Source of the DNA: Streptomyces sp. NBC_01214
GTDB lineage: Bacteria; Actinomycetota; Actinomycetes; Streptomycetales; Streptomycetaceae
Assembly (NCBI RefSeq): GCF_026340975.1
Contig: NZ_JAPEOS010000003.1
Span: forward strand, 310,001-374,000
Direction: 5' to 3'
Length of the DNA: 64,000 bases
A model generated the notes under the pieces. The model made no database searches. It had not been told where the DNA came from and was given only the letters and a program-made list of their open reading frames with translations. This document shows positions 10,701-18,300 of the stretch, one piece after another. The position numbers and the translations under genes are program-made. Position 1 is the first letter of the stretch; each line of letters starts with the position of its first letter.

Positions 10701-12324
10701 AGCTGAGGCGCTCGGCGCCGCAGACCACGGCGTCGGCGCCGGGGGTGCGCCGGACCTGCTCGGCGAACAGCTCGACCAGTGTGGCCGGGGCGAGGTCGCG
10801 GCGGACCGCGCCGTGGCCCTCGGCCGCGAGCCGGGCCGCGGTCGGGGCGGAGGGCAGCAGCTCGGCCACGGGGCGGTCGGGCTCCTCGGCGGCGGAGGCC
10901 AGCAGCTCCAGGTAGTGGCCGAGGACGAGTTCGGCCGTGGCCCGGTCGAACAGGTCGGTGTCGAAGAGGAGCGAGCCGGAGCAGGTCTCGGCGCCCTCGG
11001 AGACGAAGACGCTCAGGTCGAAGAGCGATCCGCCGAAGTCGGTCCGCACGGCCTGCGCGTCCAGGCCCGGCAGCCGCAGCCCGGCCGTCTCGTCCGGGGC
11101 GGACGCGAACATCACCTGTACGAGCGGGTTGCGGTCGCCGACGCGCTCGGGGCTCAGGTGCTCCACCAGCCGGTCGAAGGGCACCTCCTGGTGGTCGTAC
11201 GCGTCCACCGTCGCCCGGCGGACCCGGCCGAGCAGTTCGCGGAACCCGGCGTCGCCCGACAGGTCGCCGCGCAGCACCACGGTGTTGACGAAGAACCCGA
11301 CGAGGGGCTCCAGTTCGACCCGGTCGCGCCCGGCCACCGGAGTGCCGACGGCGATGTCGGTGCGGCCGGCGTAGCGGGCCAGGGCCGCCTGGAAGCCGGC
11401 CAGCAGGGTCATGAAGAGGGTGGCGCCGGCGCTCTCGGCGATCCCGCGCAGCCGTGCGGTGAGCGGCGCGTCGAGGGTGAAGTCCAGGCTCGCGCCGTCA
11501 CCGCTGCGGCGGGTGGGCCGGGGCCGGTCCGCGGGCAGCTCGAGGGGCTCCAGCCCCGCGAGGCGCTCCTCCCACCAGCGCAGCTGCCCGTTCATCGCAC
11601 CGCTCGCGAACCGGTCGCGCTGGGTACGGGCGTACGCCTGGTAGTCGAGGGGGAGCGGCGCCTGCGGGAGGGGACGCTCCGCGAGCAGGGCCGCGTACCC
11701 CGCGGAGAACTCCTGCCAGAGCAGGCCCATGGACCAGCCGTCGGTGGCGATGTGGTGGACCACCAGCACCAGCAGGTGGTCCTCGGTGCCCAGCCGGATC
11801 AGCAGGGCGCGCAGCAGCGGGCCCGCCGCGAGGTCGAAGGGCCTGCGGACCTCCTCCCGGGCCAGGGCGTGGGCCCGCTCCTCCAGTTCGGCGAGGGGGG
11901 CGCTGCCCAGGTCCAGCACCGGCAGCGGGACGGCCGCCGGCGCGGGCAGGACCACCGGGTGCGGGGCGCCGTCGCGCTCCTCGAAGACGGTGCGCAGCGG
12001 TGCGTGGCGGGCCACGACGGCCGTCAGGCTCCGGCGCAGCAGGTCGGGGCGGACGGGGCCGCGCAGCCGCACGACCTCGGGGATCGCGTAGCCGGGGGTG
12101 CCGTCCATCATCCGGTCCACCAGCCACATCCGCTCCTGGGCGAACGAGGCGACGGGCTCGGCGCGCGGGCCGTCGGGGCCGGCGGTGGGGGCCGGGGCCG
12201 TCTCGGCGGCCGCACCGGCCGCCGAGTCGTCCAGTGCGGCGCGCACCCGGCGGCGCAGCAGTTCGCGGGCGGCGGCCAGGCGGCTGTCCGTGCCGGTGGC
12301 CGGCAGGCTCTCCTGGGTGGTCAC
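1789..12324 (-). CDS. Three-module NRPS with terminal thioesterase (C-A-PCP, C-A-PCP, C-A-PCP-TE)
   Basis: This 3511-residue synthetase adds the last three residues and releases the peptide. Condensation motifs are at about residues 189 (HHIATDG), 1254 (HHTVGDG) and 2334 (HHIAFDG). Adenylation cores (TSGSTG) are at about 667, 1731 and 2807. Carrier serines (GGHSL) are at about 1056, 2125 and 3192, and the thioesterase GWSFGG is at about 3330. Pocket residues read by eye are D-A-Y-F-W-G-V-T-F-K (module 1, close to Ile/Val codes), D-P-R-S-M-T-Q-N-T-K (module 2, unassigned; the fourth position is uncertain) and D-I-L-Q-L-G-V-V-W-K (module 3, Gly-like). The GTG start at 12324 overlaps the upstream NRPS stop as GTGA and has GGGAGAG before it. 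A much longer in-frame extension upstream is a shadow of the other NRPS. A short Gly-Glu-Ser repeat interrupts the third condensation domain near 5566. Confidence 0.95.
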   Translation of the reverse strand: MTTQESLPATGTDSRLAAARELLRRRVRAALDDSAAGAAAETAPAPTAGPDGPRAEPVASFAQERMWLVDRMMDGTPGYAIPEVVRLRGPVRPDLLRRSLTAVVARHAPLRTVFEERDGAPHPVVLPAPAAVPLPVLDLGSAPLAELEERAHALAREEVRRPFDLAAGPLLRALLIRLGTEDHLLVLVVHHIATDGWSMGLLWQEFSAGYAALLAERPLPQAPLPLDYQAYARTQRDRFASGAMNGQLRWWEERLAGLEPLELPADRPRPTRRSGDGASLDFTLDAPLTARLRGIAESAGATLFMTLLAGFQAALARYAGRTDIAVGTPVAGRDRVELEPLVGFFVNTVVLRGDLSGDAGFRELLGRVRRATVDAYDHQEVPFDRLVEHLSPERVGDRNPLVQVMFASAPDETAGLRLPGLDAQAVRTDFGGSLFDLSVFVSEGAETCSGSLLFDTDLFDRATAELVLGHYLELLASAAEEPDRPVAELLPSAPTAARLAAEGHGAVRRDLAPATLVELFAEQVRRTPGADAVVCGAERLSFAALDSRSDLLAARLTAAGVGRETPVALLMERSVHLPVAILAVLKAGGVYVPLGEGFPVARLHWMLERTGARLLLADPATADHEAVRTSPVPVLDVSAPADGIQAVAPGSYPACAPDQLAYVMYTSGSTGEPKGIGVTHANVAALARDTAFGTAHRRVLAHSPLSFDASTYELWVPLLSGGQVVMAPPGRVDAAALAALVAEHRITSMFLTAALFNLVVEECVELLTQVREVWTGGEAASPHSFARALAQAPDTVLVNVYGPTETTTFATGHRLDTRAGAVVDGRIPIGTALDDTRLYVLDERGRPVPQGAVGELCIGGTGVARGYLGRPGLTARQFTPDPYGAPGARMYRTGDLARRRPDGTVDYLGRRDQQVKIRGHRIEPGEIESELARCPQIGHAAVVVREDTPGEQRLVAYVVPSEGQLAEPAELHRALAARLPAYMLPSAIVPLAALPVTPNGKLDRRALPAPPEEGVRRAEFAPPATRTEELAAAVWGEVLGTARIGRHDDFFALGGHSLRATRAVSRLGARLGTGVPLRLLFEHPTLERFASALDALCGDGPGTTAAAVTAIGARPAGEPAPLSFAQQRLWFLDQLQPGRPDYNIPVATRLRGPLDTDALADALCAVVTRHEVLRSRITEGPRGPVQTVEAPEVFAPVRTDLGDLPREEARSRALGLAHADAAAPFDLGSAPLLRARVVRVADDEHLLVLVLHHTVGDGWSMPVLWRELSGAYAALRRGERPALPELPVQYGDFAYWQQHRLANGEADAGIAHWRAALAGLPALDLPTDRPRPQVRSGAGDAFVFEVPAELAERLGALARERGATLFMVLLAGFQALLARYTGQADIAVGSPIAGRDRTELEPLVGFFVNTLVLRTDLSGDPAFGELLGRVRRTALAAYEHQDVPFDRLVEELRPERDLSRNPLFDVLFQLHPEQLDALPLEGVEVESLDTSNGTAKFDLSLAMTEHPGGLTGTVQYATDLFDRDTVERFGAHYLRLLAGAAETPDAPLSRLDVLSPQEHAALLGEESAARTDRPVARTLHSLVAQRARLRPDAPAVTCEGRTTSYGELDAAANRLAHRLRELGTGPETRVAVLAGRDPRMLVCVLAVLKAGGAYVPLDAGHPAERVRTVLADSGAHLVLTAGLPDGLPADLTGDLPVLDLDAERQLVDALPATEPATPASPAHLAYLLYTSGSTGRPKGVAVTHAAITGYLAALTSTFDLGPEDAVLARTALTFDPSVRDLFAPLTTGGRIVLASQDEAGDPDALARLLHAEGVTALLSIVPSMLEPLVAAASAMDGPAPALRLVMTTGEALTAGLARAAHTLGAAGRLRLVNQYGPTECTNTTTYHVVTDADIEAGRIPIGRPLPGARVLVLGEHLEPLPRGAIGELFIAGRGVARGYLGDPARTAEAYPPDPYGPPGARMYRTGDLARLRSDGVLEFHGRRDNQVKVRGHRIELGEVEAALLRHPDVGRAVAAAHGEGADRLLAGYVVWRDGSGDPAAVLDFVRAALPAAMVPSALVVLDALPLTPNGKTDRRALPAPESGSAGGHRAHVAPRTPLERTVTEVWEEVLGEGPIGVRDHFFERGGHSLRATRVISRLRALLELDVPMQLLFRHPVAEDLAGALATLGAAGATGPAIPALPEGPGPLSFGQQRLWLLDRLQPGRPDYNMPGAVRLTGELDTDAALAALTDVVARHEVLRSRIEETGGSGESGESGEESGEGAFAARVVPGPASVFTPSFTDLSELGAAAAGERALELAAHDAALPFDLAAAGPLRARLVRIAEREHLLVIVAHHIAFDGWSVGVFWREFFAAYRARTLEGAEPLPELALSYRDFASWQRDRLSGDALAAALEHWRERLAGLAPLDLPTDRPRPATPSGRGEQFPFVLPEPLLRGLRELGRRHDATLFMVLLAGFQALLARWSGSEDVAVGSPIAGRDRTELEPLIGFFVNNLVLRTDLSGDPAFGELLDRARETALGAYAHQEVPFERLVEEVRPERDLSRNPLFQVMLVLDEEAAAPPAPPGLDVEPLSLASGASKFDLSLYFVEEEGALRGEAVFATDLFDRATVERMTSALTELLTAAVADPATPLGALPLMGPTEERRILRAGGGSAEPAADRPLPVLVGEQASRTPEAVAVDDGERSLTYAGLWEVSGRLARELARLGVGPDTAVAVCAERSVLLPAALLGVLRSGGLYVPVDPGYPADRIGYMLADSGARVLVVSGLSGAAQAPDGVAVVDLDALAGDGSARADFAPVRLEPEQLAYALYTSGSTGRPKGVTVPHRALANFTRDMVRRLELTAGDTVAAVTTASFDIAVLELLVPLVCGATVRVVDRETARDGTLLAKELDSAPVTVVQATPATWHQLMESGWQAPRVRALCGGEALPSALAERMRTALGTVWNVYGPTETTVWSTAHRLSGPVGDGPVPIGSALANTRLHVLDAGLRPVPVGVFGELYIGGDGVARGYHGRPALTADRFVPDPYAAGERLYRTGDLVRRLADGGLEYRGRADGQVKVRGHRMELGEIESALARHPRVLAAAVAVHGTGVDAVLAGYVTWRDEEGDVRELGDFLRQDLPEYMVPAVLTALERLPLTPNGKLDRKALPAPSADAARGAGAGRIAPRDTTELRMARLWEQTLGTAPIGVRDDFFALGGHSLKAFALMAAVRREFGVELPLNLVFRRRTVELLCEALPDAGAAAARLLVPLADGDPSRPPLVLVHPRGGDVVCYRDLVRDLSARPGGERRILGLESVGYNTGETPLERVPEMAERYLAALREEQPHGPYLLAGWSFGGTVAYEMAAQLEAAGEEVAFLGLIDAAAPGTAPGSGSGTAGGAGDPDLLRYGIAAGIDAGSARELDEEELLDVLVRRGREEGTLPRTSPTEALRRLLRVAEANGAASAAYRTDAVLAVDLHLFTVDERHPELATPLVDPAAWRPRTAGAVVRAAVPGNHHDLVDPPHCAALAELLAAALPS

Positions 12325-15300
12325 GAGGTCTCTCCCTGAAGTACGAGTGAAGGAACGGCGTCGGCGGCGGCGGCGAACGGGGCCGGTTCGGCCTCCAGTT
12401 CGGCCAGCAGCACCGTCTCGACGGCGATGGCGAGGGCGGCGACGGTCCGCTGTTCGAAGAGGGTGTGCAGGGGCAGGTCCAGGCCGAGGGCCTGGCGCAG
12501 CCGGGCCGCCACCCGGGTGGCGCTCAGCGAGTGCCCCCCGAGGGCGAAGAAGTCGTCGTGGCGGCCGATCCGCGGCGCGTCCAGTACGGAGGCCCACACC
12601 ATGGCGACCAGTTCCTCGGTCTCCCCGGCGGGCGCCTCGTACCCGGTGGCGGCGGCCGCGGCGGCGGGCGCCGGCAGCGCCCGGCGGTCGAGCTTGCCGT
12701 TCGCCGTGACGGGCAGCCCGTCCACGACCACCAGCACCGGAACCATGTACTTCGGGAGGGAGCGGGCCAGTTCGGCGCGCATCGGCTCGGGGTCCAGGAC
12801 CGCAGCCGGGTCCGCCCCGGCCTCCGGGACGACGTACCCGACGAGCCTGCGCTCGCCCGGGACGTCCTCGCGGACCACGACCGCGGCCCGCCCGACACCG
12901 GGGAGGCGGCCCAGCGCCGTTTCGATCTCGCCGAGTTCGATCCGGAAGCCGTGGATCTTCACCTGGTCGTCGGTGCGGCCCAGGTACTCCACCGAGCCGT
13001 CGGCCCGGTGCCGGGCCAGGTCACCGGTGCGGTACATGCGCGAGCCCGGCGGGCCGAACGGGTCCAGCGGGAACCGCTCGGCGGTCAGCGCCGGGCGGCG
13101 CAGGTACCCGCGGGCGAGGCCCGCGCCGGCCAGGAACAGCTCGCCCGCCACCCCCACGGGGACGGGCCGTCCCCGCGGGTCGAGCACGTACAGCGAGGTG
13201 TTCCAGATCGGGCGGCCGATCGGCACGGGCCCCGCGTCCTCGCGGCGGCAGTCCCAGTGCGTGACGTCCACGGCCGCCTCGGTGGGCCCGTACAGGTTGT
13301 GCAGGGGCACGTCGAGCACGTCGAGGAAGCGGTTCTTCAGCTCCTCCGGCAGCGCCTCGCCACTGCACACGACCCGGCGCAGCGACCGGCAGCGGCCCGC
13401 CTGCGGGTCCTCGACGAACGCGGCCAACATGGACGGGACGAAGTGGACGGTGGTGACCGCCTCCTCCTGGATCACCCGGCTGAGGTAGGCGGGGTCCTTG
13501 TGCCCGCCGGGCTCGGCGACCACCAGGGCCGCGCCGGTCAGCAGCGGCCAGAAGAACTCCCACACCGAGACGTCGAAGCCGAACGGCGTCTTCTGGAGCA
13601 CCCGGTCGTCCGCGCCCAGCCGGTACCGGTCCTGCATCCACAGCAGCCGGTTGACGATGGCCGAGTGCTCCACGACGACGGCCTTGGGCCGCCCCGTCGA
13701 CCCGGACGTGTAGATCACGTACGCGGGGTGCGCGGGCAGCGGGGCCCGGCGCACCGCACCGGTGGTCCCGTCGTGGACGGCCCCCGGATCCAGCCGGGGC
13801 AGGTCCGCCGCGGCCGGCAGCGCCGCCGCCACCGCGTCGTCCGCGAGCAGCAGGACGGGCTCGGCGTCGGACAGCAGGTACGCGATCCGGTCCGCCGGCA
13901 GCGAGGGGTCCACCGGAAGGTAGGCGGCGCCCGACTTCAGCACGGCCAGCAGCGAGACCACCATCTCGGTGGAGCGGTGCAGGGCGACCGCGACGATCCG
14001 CTCCGGACCGGCTCCCCGGGCGCACAGCTGACCGGCCAGCAGCTCGGCGCGGGCGTCGAGTTCGGCGTACGACAGGCGCTCGCCGCGGAAGACGGTCGCC
14101 AGGGCGCCGGGCGTCCGGGCCACCTGCCGTTCGAACAGCTCCACCAGCGTGGTGTCGGGGACGGGCACGGCCGTGCCGTTCCACTCCCGGATCAGCCGGT
14201 GCTGCTCGTCGGAGAGCAGGTCCACTTCCCCGACCGGGGTGGAGGGGGCGTCGGCGAAGGCCGTCAGCAGCCGCTCCAGCGCCTCGCCCAGGCTGCGCGC
14301 CGTCCGTGCGTCGAGGACGTCCGTGCGGTGGTCGAGGTGGAGCCGCAGCCGCTCCCCGGGCAGCACGATCAGGTTGACGGTGTAGTGGGTGGCGTCCGAG
14401 CCCTCCACCCCGGTCAGTCGCGGCCCGCCGGCCAGGTCCCGCATCGACTCCAGGTCGAGCGGATAGTTCTCGACGACGACCGTGGTGTCGAAGAGGGCCC
14501 CCAGCCCCGCCGCCCGCTGGATGCCGGCGAGTCCGACGTGCTGGTGGTCCATCAGTTCCGCCTGCTCGTCCTGGAACCGGGCGAGCGCCGCCAGCAGCGG
14601 TTCGTCCTCCCGGATCCGGAATCGCACGGGCAGGGTGTTGATCAGCAGCCCGACCATGTCCTCGATGCCCGCGACGTCCGCGGTCCGTCCCGAGACCGTT
14701 CCGCCGAACACCACGTCGTCCCGCCCCGTCACCCGGCCCAGCAGGACCGCCCAGAGGCCCTGGACGACGCTGTTGAGGGTCACGCCCGCGGCACGGGCCC
14801 GCGCGGTGAGCCGCGCCGTGAGCTCCGCCGACAGCTCGACCGGGGCCCGCTCGGGCAACGCGTCGATCCGGTTCGGGTCGGCCGCGCCCAGCAGCGTCGG
14901 CTCCTCCAGCCCGGCGAGCGCAGCGCTCCACGCGGCCTGCGCGGCGTCGTCGTCCTGGCGGGCCAGCCAGTCCAGGTGCGAGCGGTACGGGACCCCTTCC
15001 GCGGCGGGACCGGTGTCACCGGGCCCGTGGGGCCCGGCGTGTTCGGCGTATCCGGTGAGCAGTTCGCGCAGCAACACCGCCGAGGACCAGCCGTCCCAGA
15101 CGATGTGGTGGTTCGTCATGACCAGCCGGTGCTCGCCCGCTCCGAACCGGACCAGGGTGAAGCGCACCAGCGGCGGCTGCTCCAGGTCGAAGCGGCGGGC
15201 CCGGTCGGCCGCGAGCAGCCGCTCCCACTCCCGCTGCCGGTCCGCGGCCCCGAGCCCGCCGAGGTCCACGGCCTCCCACGGCGCTCCGGCGGACTCGACG

Positions 15301-18300
15301 ACGATCTGCACCGGCCGGTCCAGTCCCTGGTCGGTGAAGGCGGAGCGCAGCGCGGTGTGGCGGCGCAGCAGCCGGTCACATGCCGTCCGCAGGGCGTCCT
15401 CGGCCAGGGCGCCGTCCAGGGTGAGGACGATCTGGCCGGTGTAGGCGTCCATCGCGCCCGTGTCGAAGGCGGAGTGGAAGAACAGGCCCTCTTGGAGCGG
15501 CGAGAGCGGCAGTACGTCGGCGAGTCCCGGGTAGCGCGCGGCCAACGCGTCCGTCTCCGGCTGCGTCAGCCGTACCAACGGCAGGTCGCGGGGGGTGAGG
15601 CGGCGCGGTCGGGGGGCGCCCGTCCAGCCGGCCAGCAGGCGCAGGGCCTCGTCCCAGGCCGCCACCAGGGCGTCGGCCTCGGCGTCGGTCAGCAGGGCCT
15701 GCGGATGGGTGACCACCGCCGTGAAGGAGGGGCCGTCGGCGCCGTCCACGGCCATGGCGTCGATCTGCAGGGCGTGCTCGACGGGCATCGCCGGATCCAC
15801 ATCGGCCCGCAGGCCGCCCGCTTCGGGGGCGGGGCTCCAGGGCGCCCCGTCCCCGCCGGAGAACCGGCCCAGGTAGTTGAACAGCACCCGGGGGCGCGGG
15901 AGTCCGGACAGCTGCGCGGCGCTCCGCGGATCGAGCCGGCTCAGCAGACCGAAGCCCGTGCCGTGGTCCGGCACGGAGGCGACCGCCGCGTGGATCCGTG
16001 CGACCAGCTCGGCCAGGGCGTCGCCGCCCCGGGCCGCCGCGTCCAGGTCGAGGCCGTCCAGGTCGAACCGGACCGGGTACTGGGTGGTGAACCAGCCGAC
16101 CGTGCGCGCCAGGTCGTGGCGGCCGGTGCGGTCGACGCGGCCGTGGCCCTCCAGGTCGACCAGCAGTGACCCCGGGGCACTGCCGGGGGAGCGCAGCCGG
16201 TGGCCCGCGAGGACCAGCCCCGCGAGCAGCACCTCGGCCGGACCGGTGCGCAGCGCGCCGGGCACCTTGGCCAGCAGCGGGCCGGCGACCTCGGCGGGCA
16301 GGTCGAGCGTCAGGGTGCGGGTGGTGCCCGCGGTGTCCCGCGCCGGGTCGGGGACCCGGTGCCACGGCTCCCGCGGGTCCGGTCCGGCCCCGGGGGTCTC
16401 CAGCGTCGAGCGCCAGAAGGGGAGCTCGGCGAGCACCTCGGGGGACCGTGCCTGGAGCGCGAGGTGGTGGGCCCACGCACGGAACGGGACGTCGTTCCCG
16501 TCCGCGGCAGGCAGCGGAAGCCCGGCGACGGCGGCCTCCCAGGCCGCGGCCAGGTCCGCCGCCAGGATCCGCCAGGACACCCCGTCCACGGCCAGGTGGT
16601 GCACGCACAGCAACAGCCGGTCCGGCGACGCCCCACCGGCATCGAAGCGCACCGCCCTCAGCATCACCGAGGCCGCGGGGTCCAGTTGCCCGGCCGCCTC
16701 CCGCGCCGCCTCCGCCACGATCGCGGTGCGGGCGGACCCGTCCGACCCCGCCACACCGACGGTGCGGTAGAGCCGGGACACGTCGACCGAACCGGGCTCG
16801 CCGACCGTGCACAGCGGGCCCTCGGGTCCGGCGGTCACGCCCAGGCGCAGCGCCCCGTGCCGGTCCACCACCGACTGCAGGACCCGTACGAGCGTGGCGT
16901 CGTCCGCACCCTCGGGCAGCGCCAGCACCATGGACTGGCTGAAGCGCCCGATCGGGCCCGGCCCGTCGAGGAGCCAGCGCATGACCGGGGTCGCGGGGAG
17001 CGGACCGTGCTCGGGGAGCGCCGGACCGGCGGCCCGCGAGGAACCGTGGCCCGGCTCGCCGACGGCCGCGGCGAGGGCGGCCGCCGTCTTGTGCGCGAAC
17101 ACCTCGCGCAGGGTGAAGGAGAAGCCCCGCGCCCGGGCCCGGCTGGTCAGGCTGAGGGCGGCGATGCTGTCGCCGCCGAGCTCGAAGAAGTTGTCGTCGG
17201 GGGTGGCGGCGGCGCCGAGGGCCTCGGAGAACAGCGTCGCGAGGGCCAGCTCGGTGGCGCCGTACGCACGCTCGGGGTGCTCCGGACGGTCCGCGGCCTC
17301 GGGCACGTGCAGCCGCGCGCGGTCCACCTTGCCGCTCGCGGTCAGGGGCAGCCGGTCCACCACCACGAAGCTGCGGGGCACCATGTAGCCCGGCAGCACC
17401 CGGCCCAACTCCGCTGCCAGCAGCTCCGGTTCGGGAGCCGGGCCGCCGTCGCCCGGCGGCGCGACGAAGGCGACGAGCCGGCGGGCTCCGCCCGCGGGGG
17501 CGTGCACCACGACCGCGGCCTGCCCCACCGAGGGCTGCCGACCCAGCACCGCCTCGATCTCGCCCAGTTCGATGCGATGTCCGTTGATCTTGACCTGTCG
17601 GTCCACCCGTCCGAGGAACTCCAGTTCGCCCCGCGCCGACCAGCGCACGAGGTCGCCCGTGCGGTACATCCGCGCACCGGGAACACCGCAGAAGGGGTCG
17701 GGCACGAAGCGGTCGGCCGTCATGGCGGCGCGCCCCGCGTACCCCCGGGCCAGACCGGCACCGGCCACGCACAGCTCACCGGTCGCTCCCGGCGGCAGCA
17801 GCCGCAGCGCCCGGTCGACCACGTACGCACGGTGGTTGGCCATCGGCCGCCCGATCGGCGGGATCCGGCCGTGCGAGGGCGGGACCACCCGGTGCATGGT
17901 GACGGAGACGGCGGCCTCGGTGGGCCCGTACGCGTTCCAGACCTCGCGGCCGTCCACCGCCCACCGGTCGACGGCGTCCCCCGACGGGGCCTCGCCGCCC
18001 GTGGACAGGAACCGCAGTGCGGGCAGGGCGGCCGGGTCCAGCAGCGGCAGGAGCGCCGGCGGGAGGTCGGCGACGGTCACCGCGTGCTCGGCGAGCAGGG
18101 CCTGGAGGCGGTCGACGTCGACCCGTTCGGCGTCGGTGGCGAGGACCAGGGTGGAACCGCTGAGCAGCGCGCCGAACACGTCCAGGACGGACACGTCGAA
18201 GGACAGCGAGGCGAAGCCGAGGAACCGCTCCGTGCGACCGGAACCGGAACCGGAATCGGTTTCGGATCCGGAGCCGCCGCTGTCGGCTGCGCCGCACAGG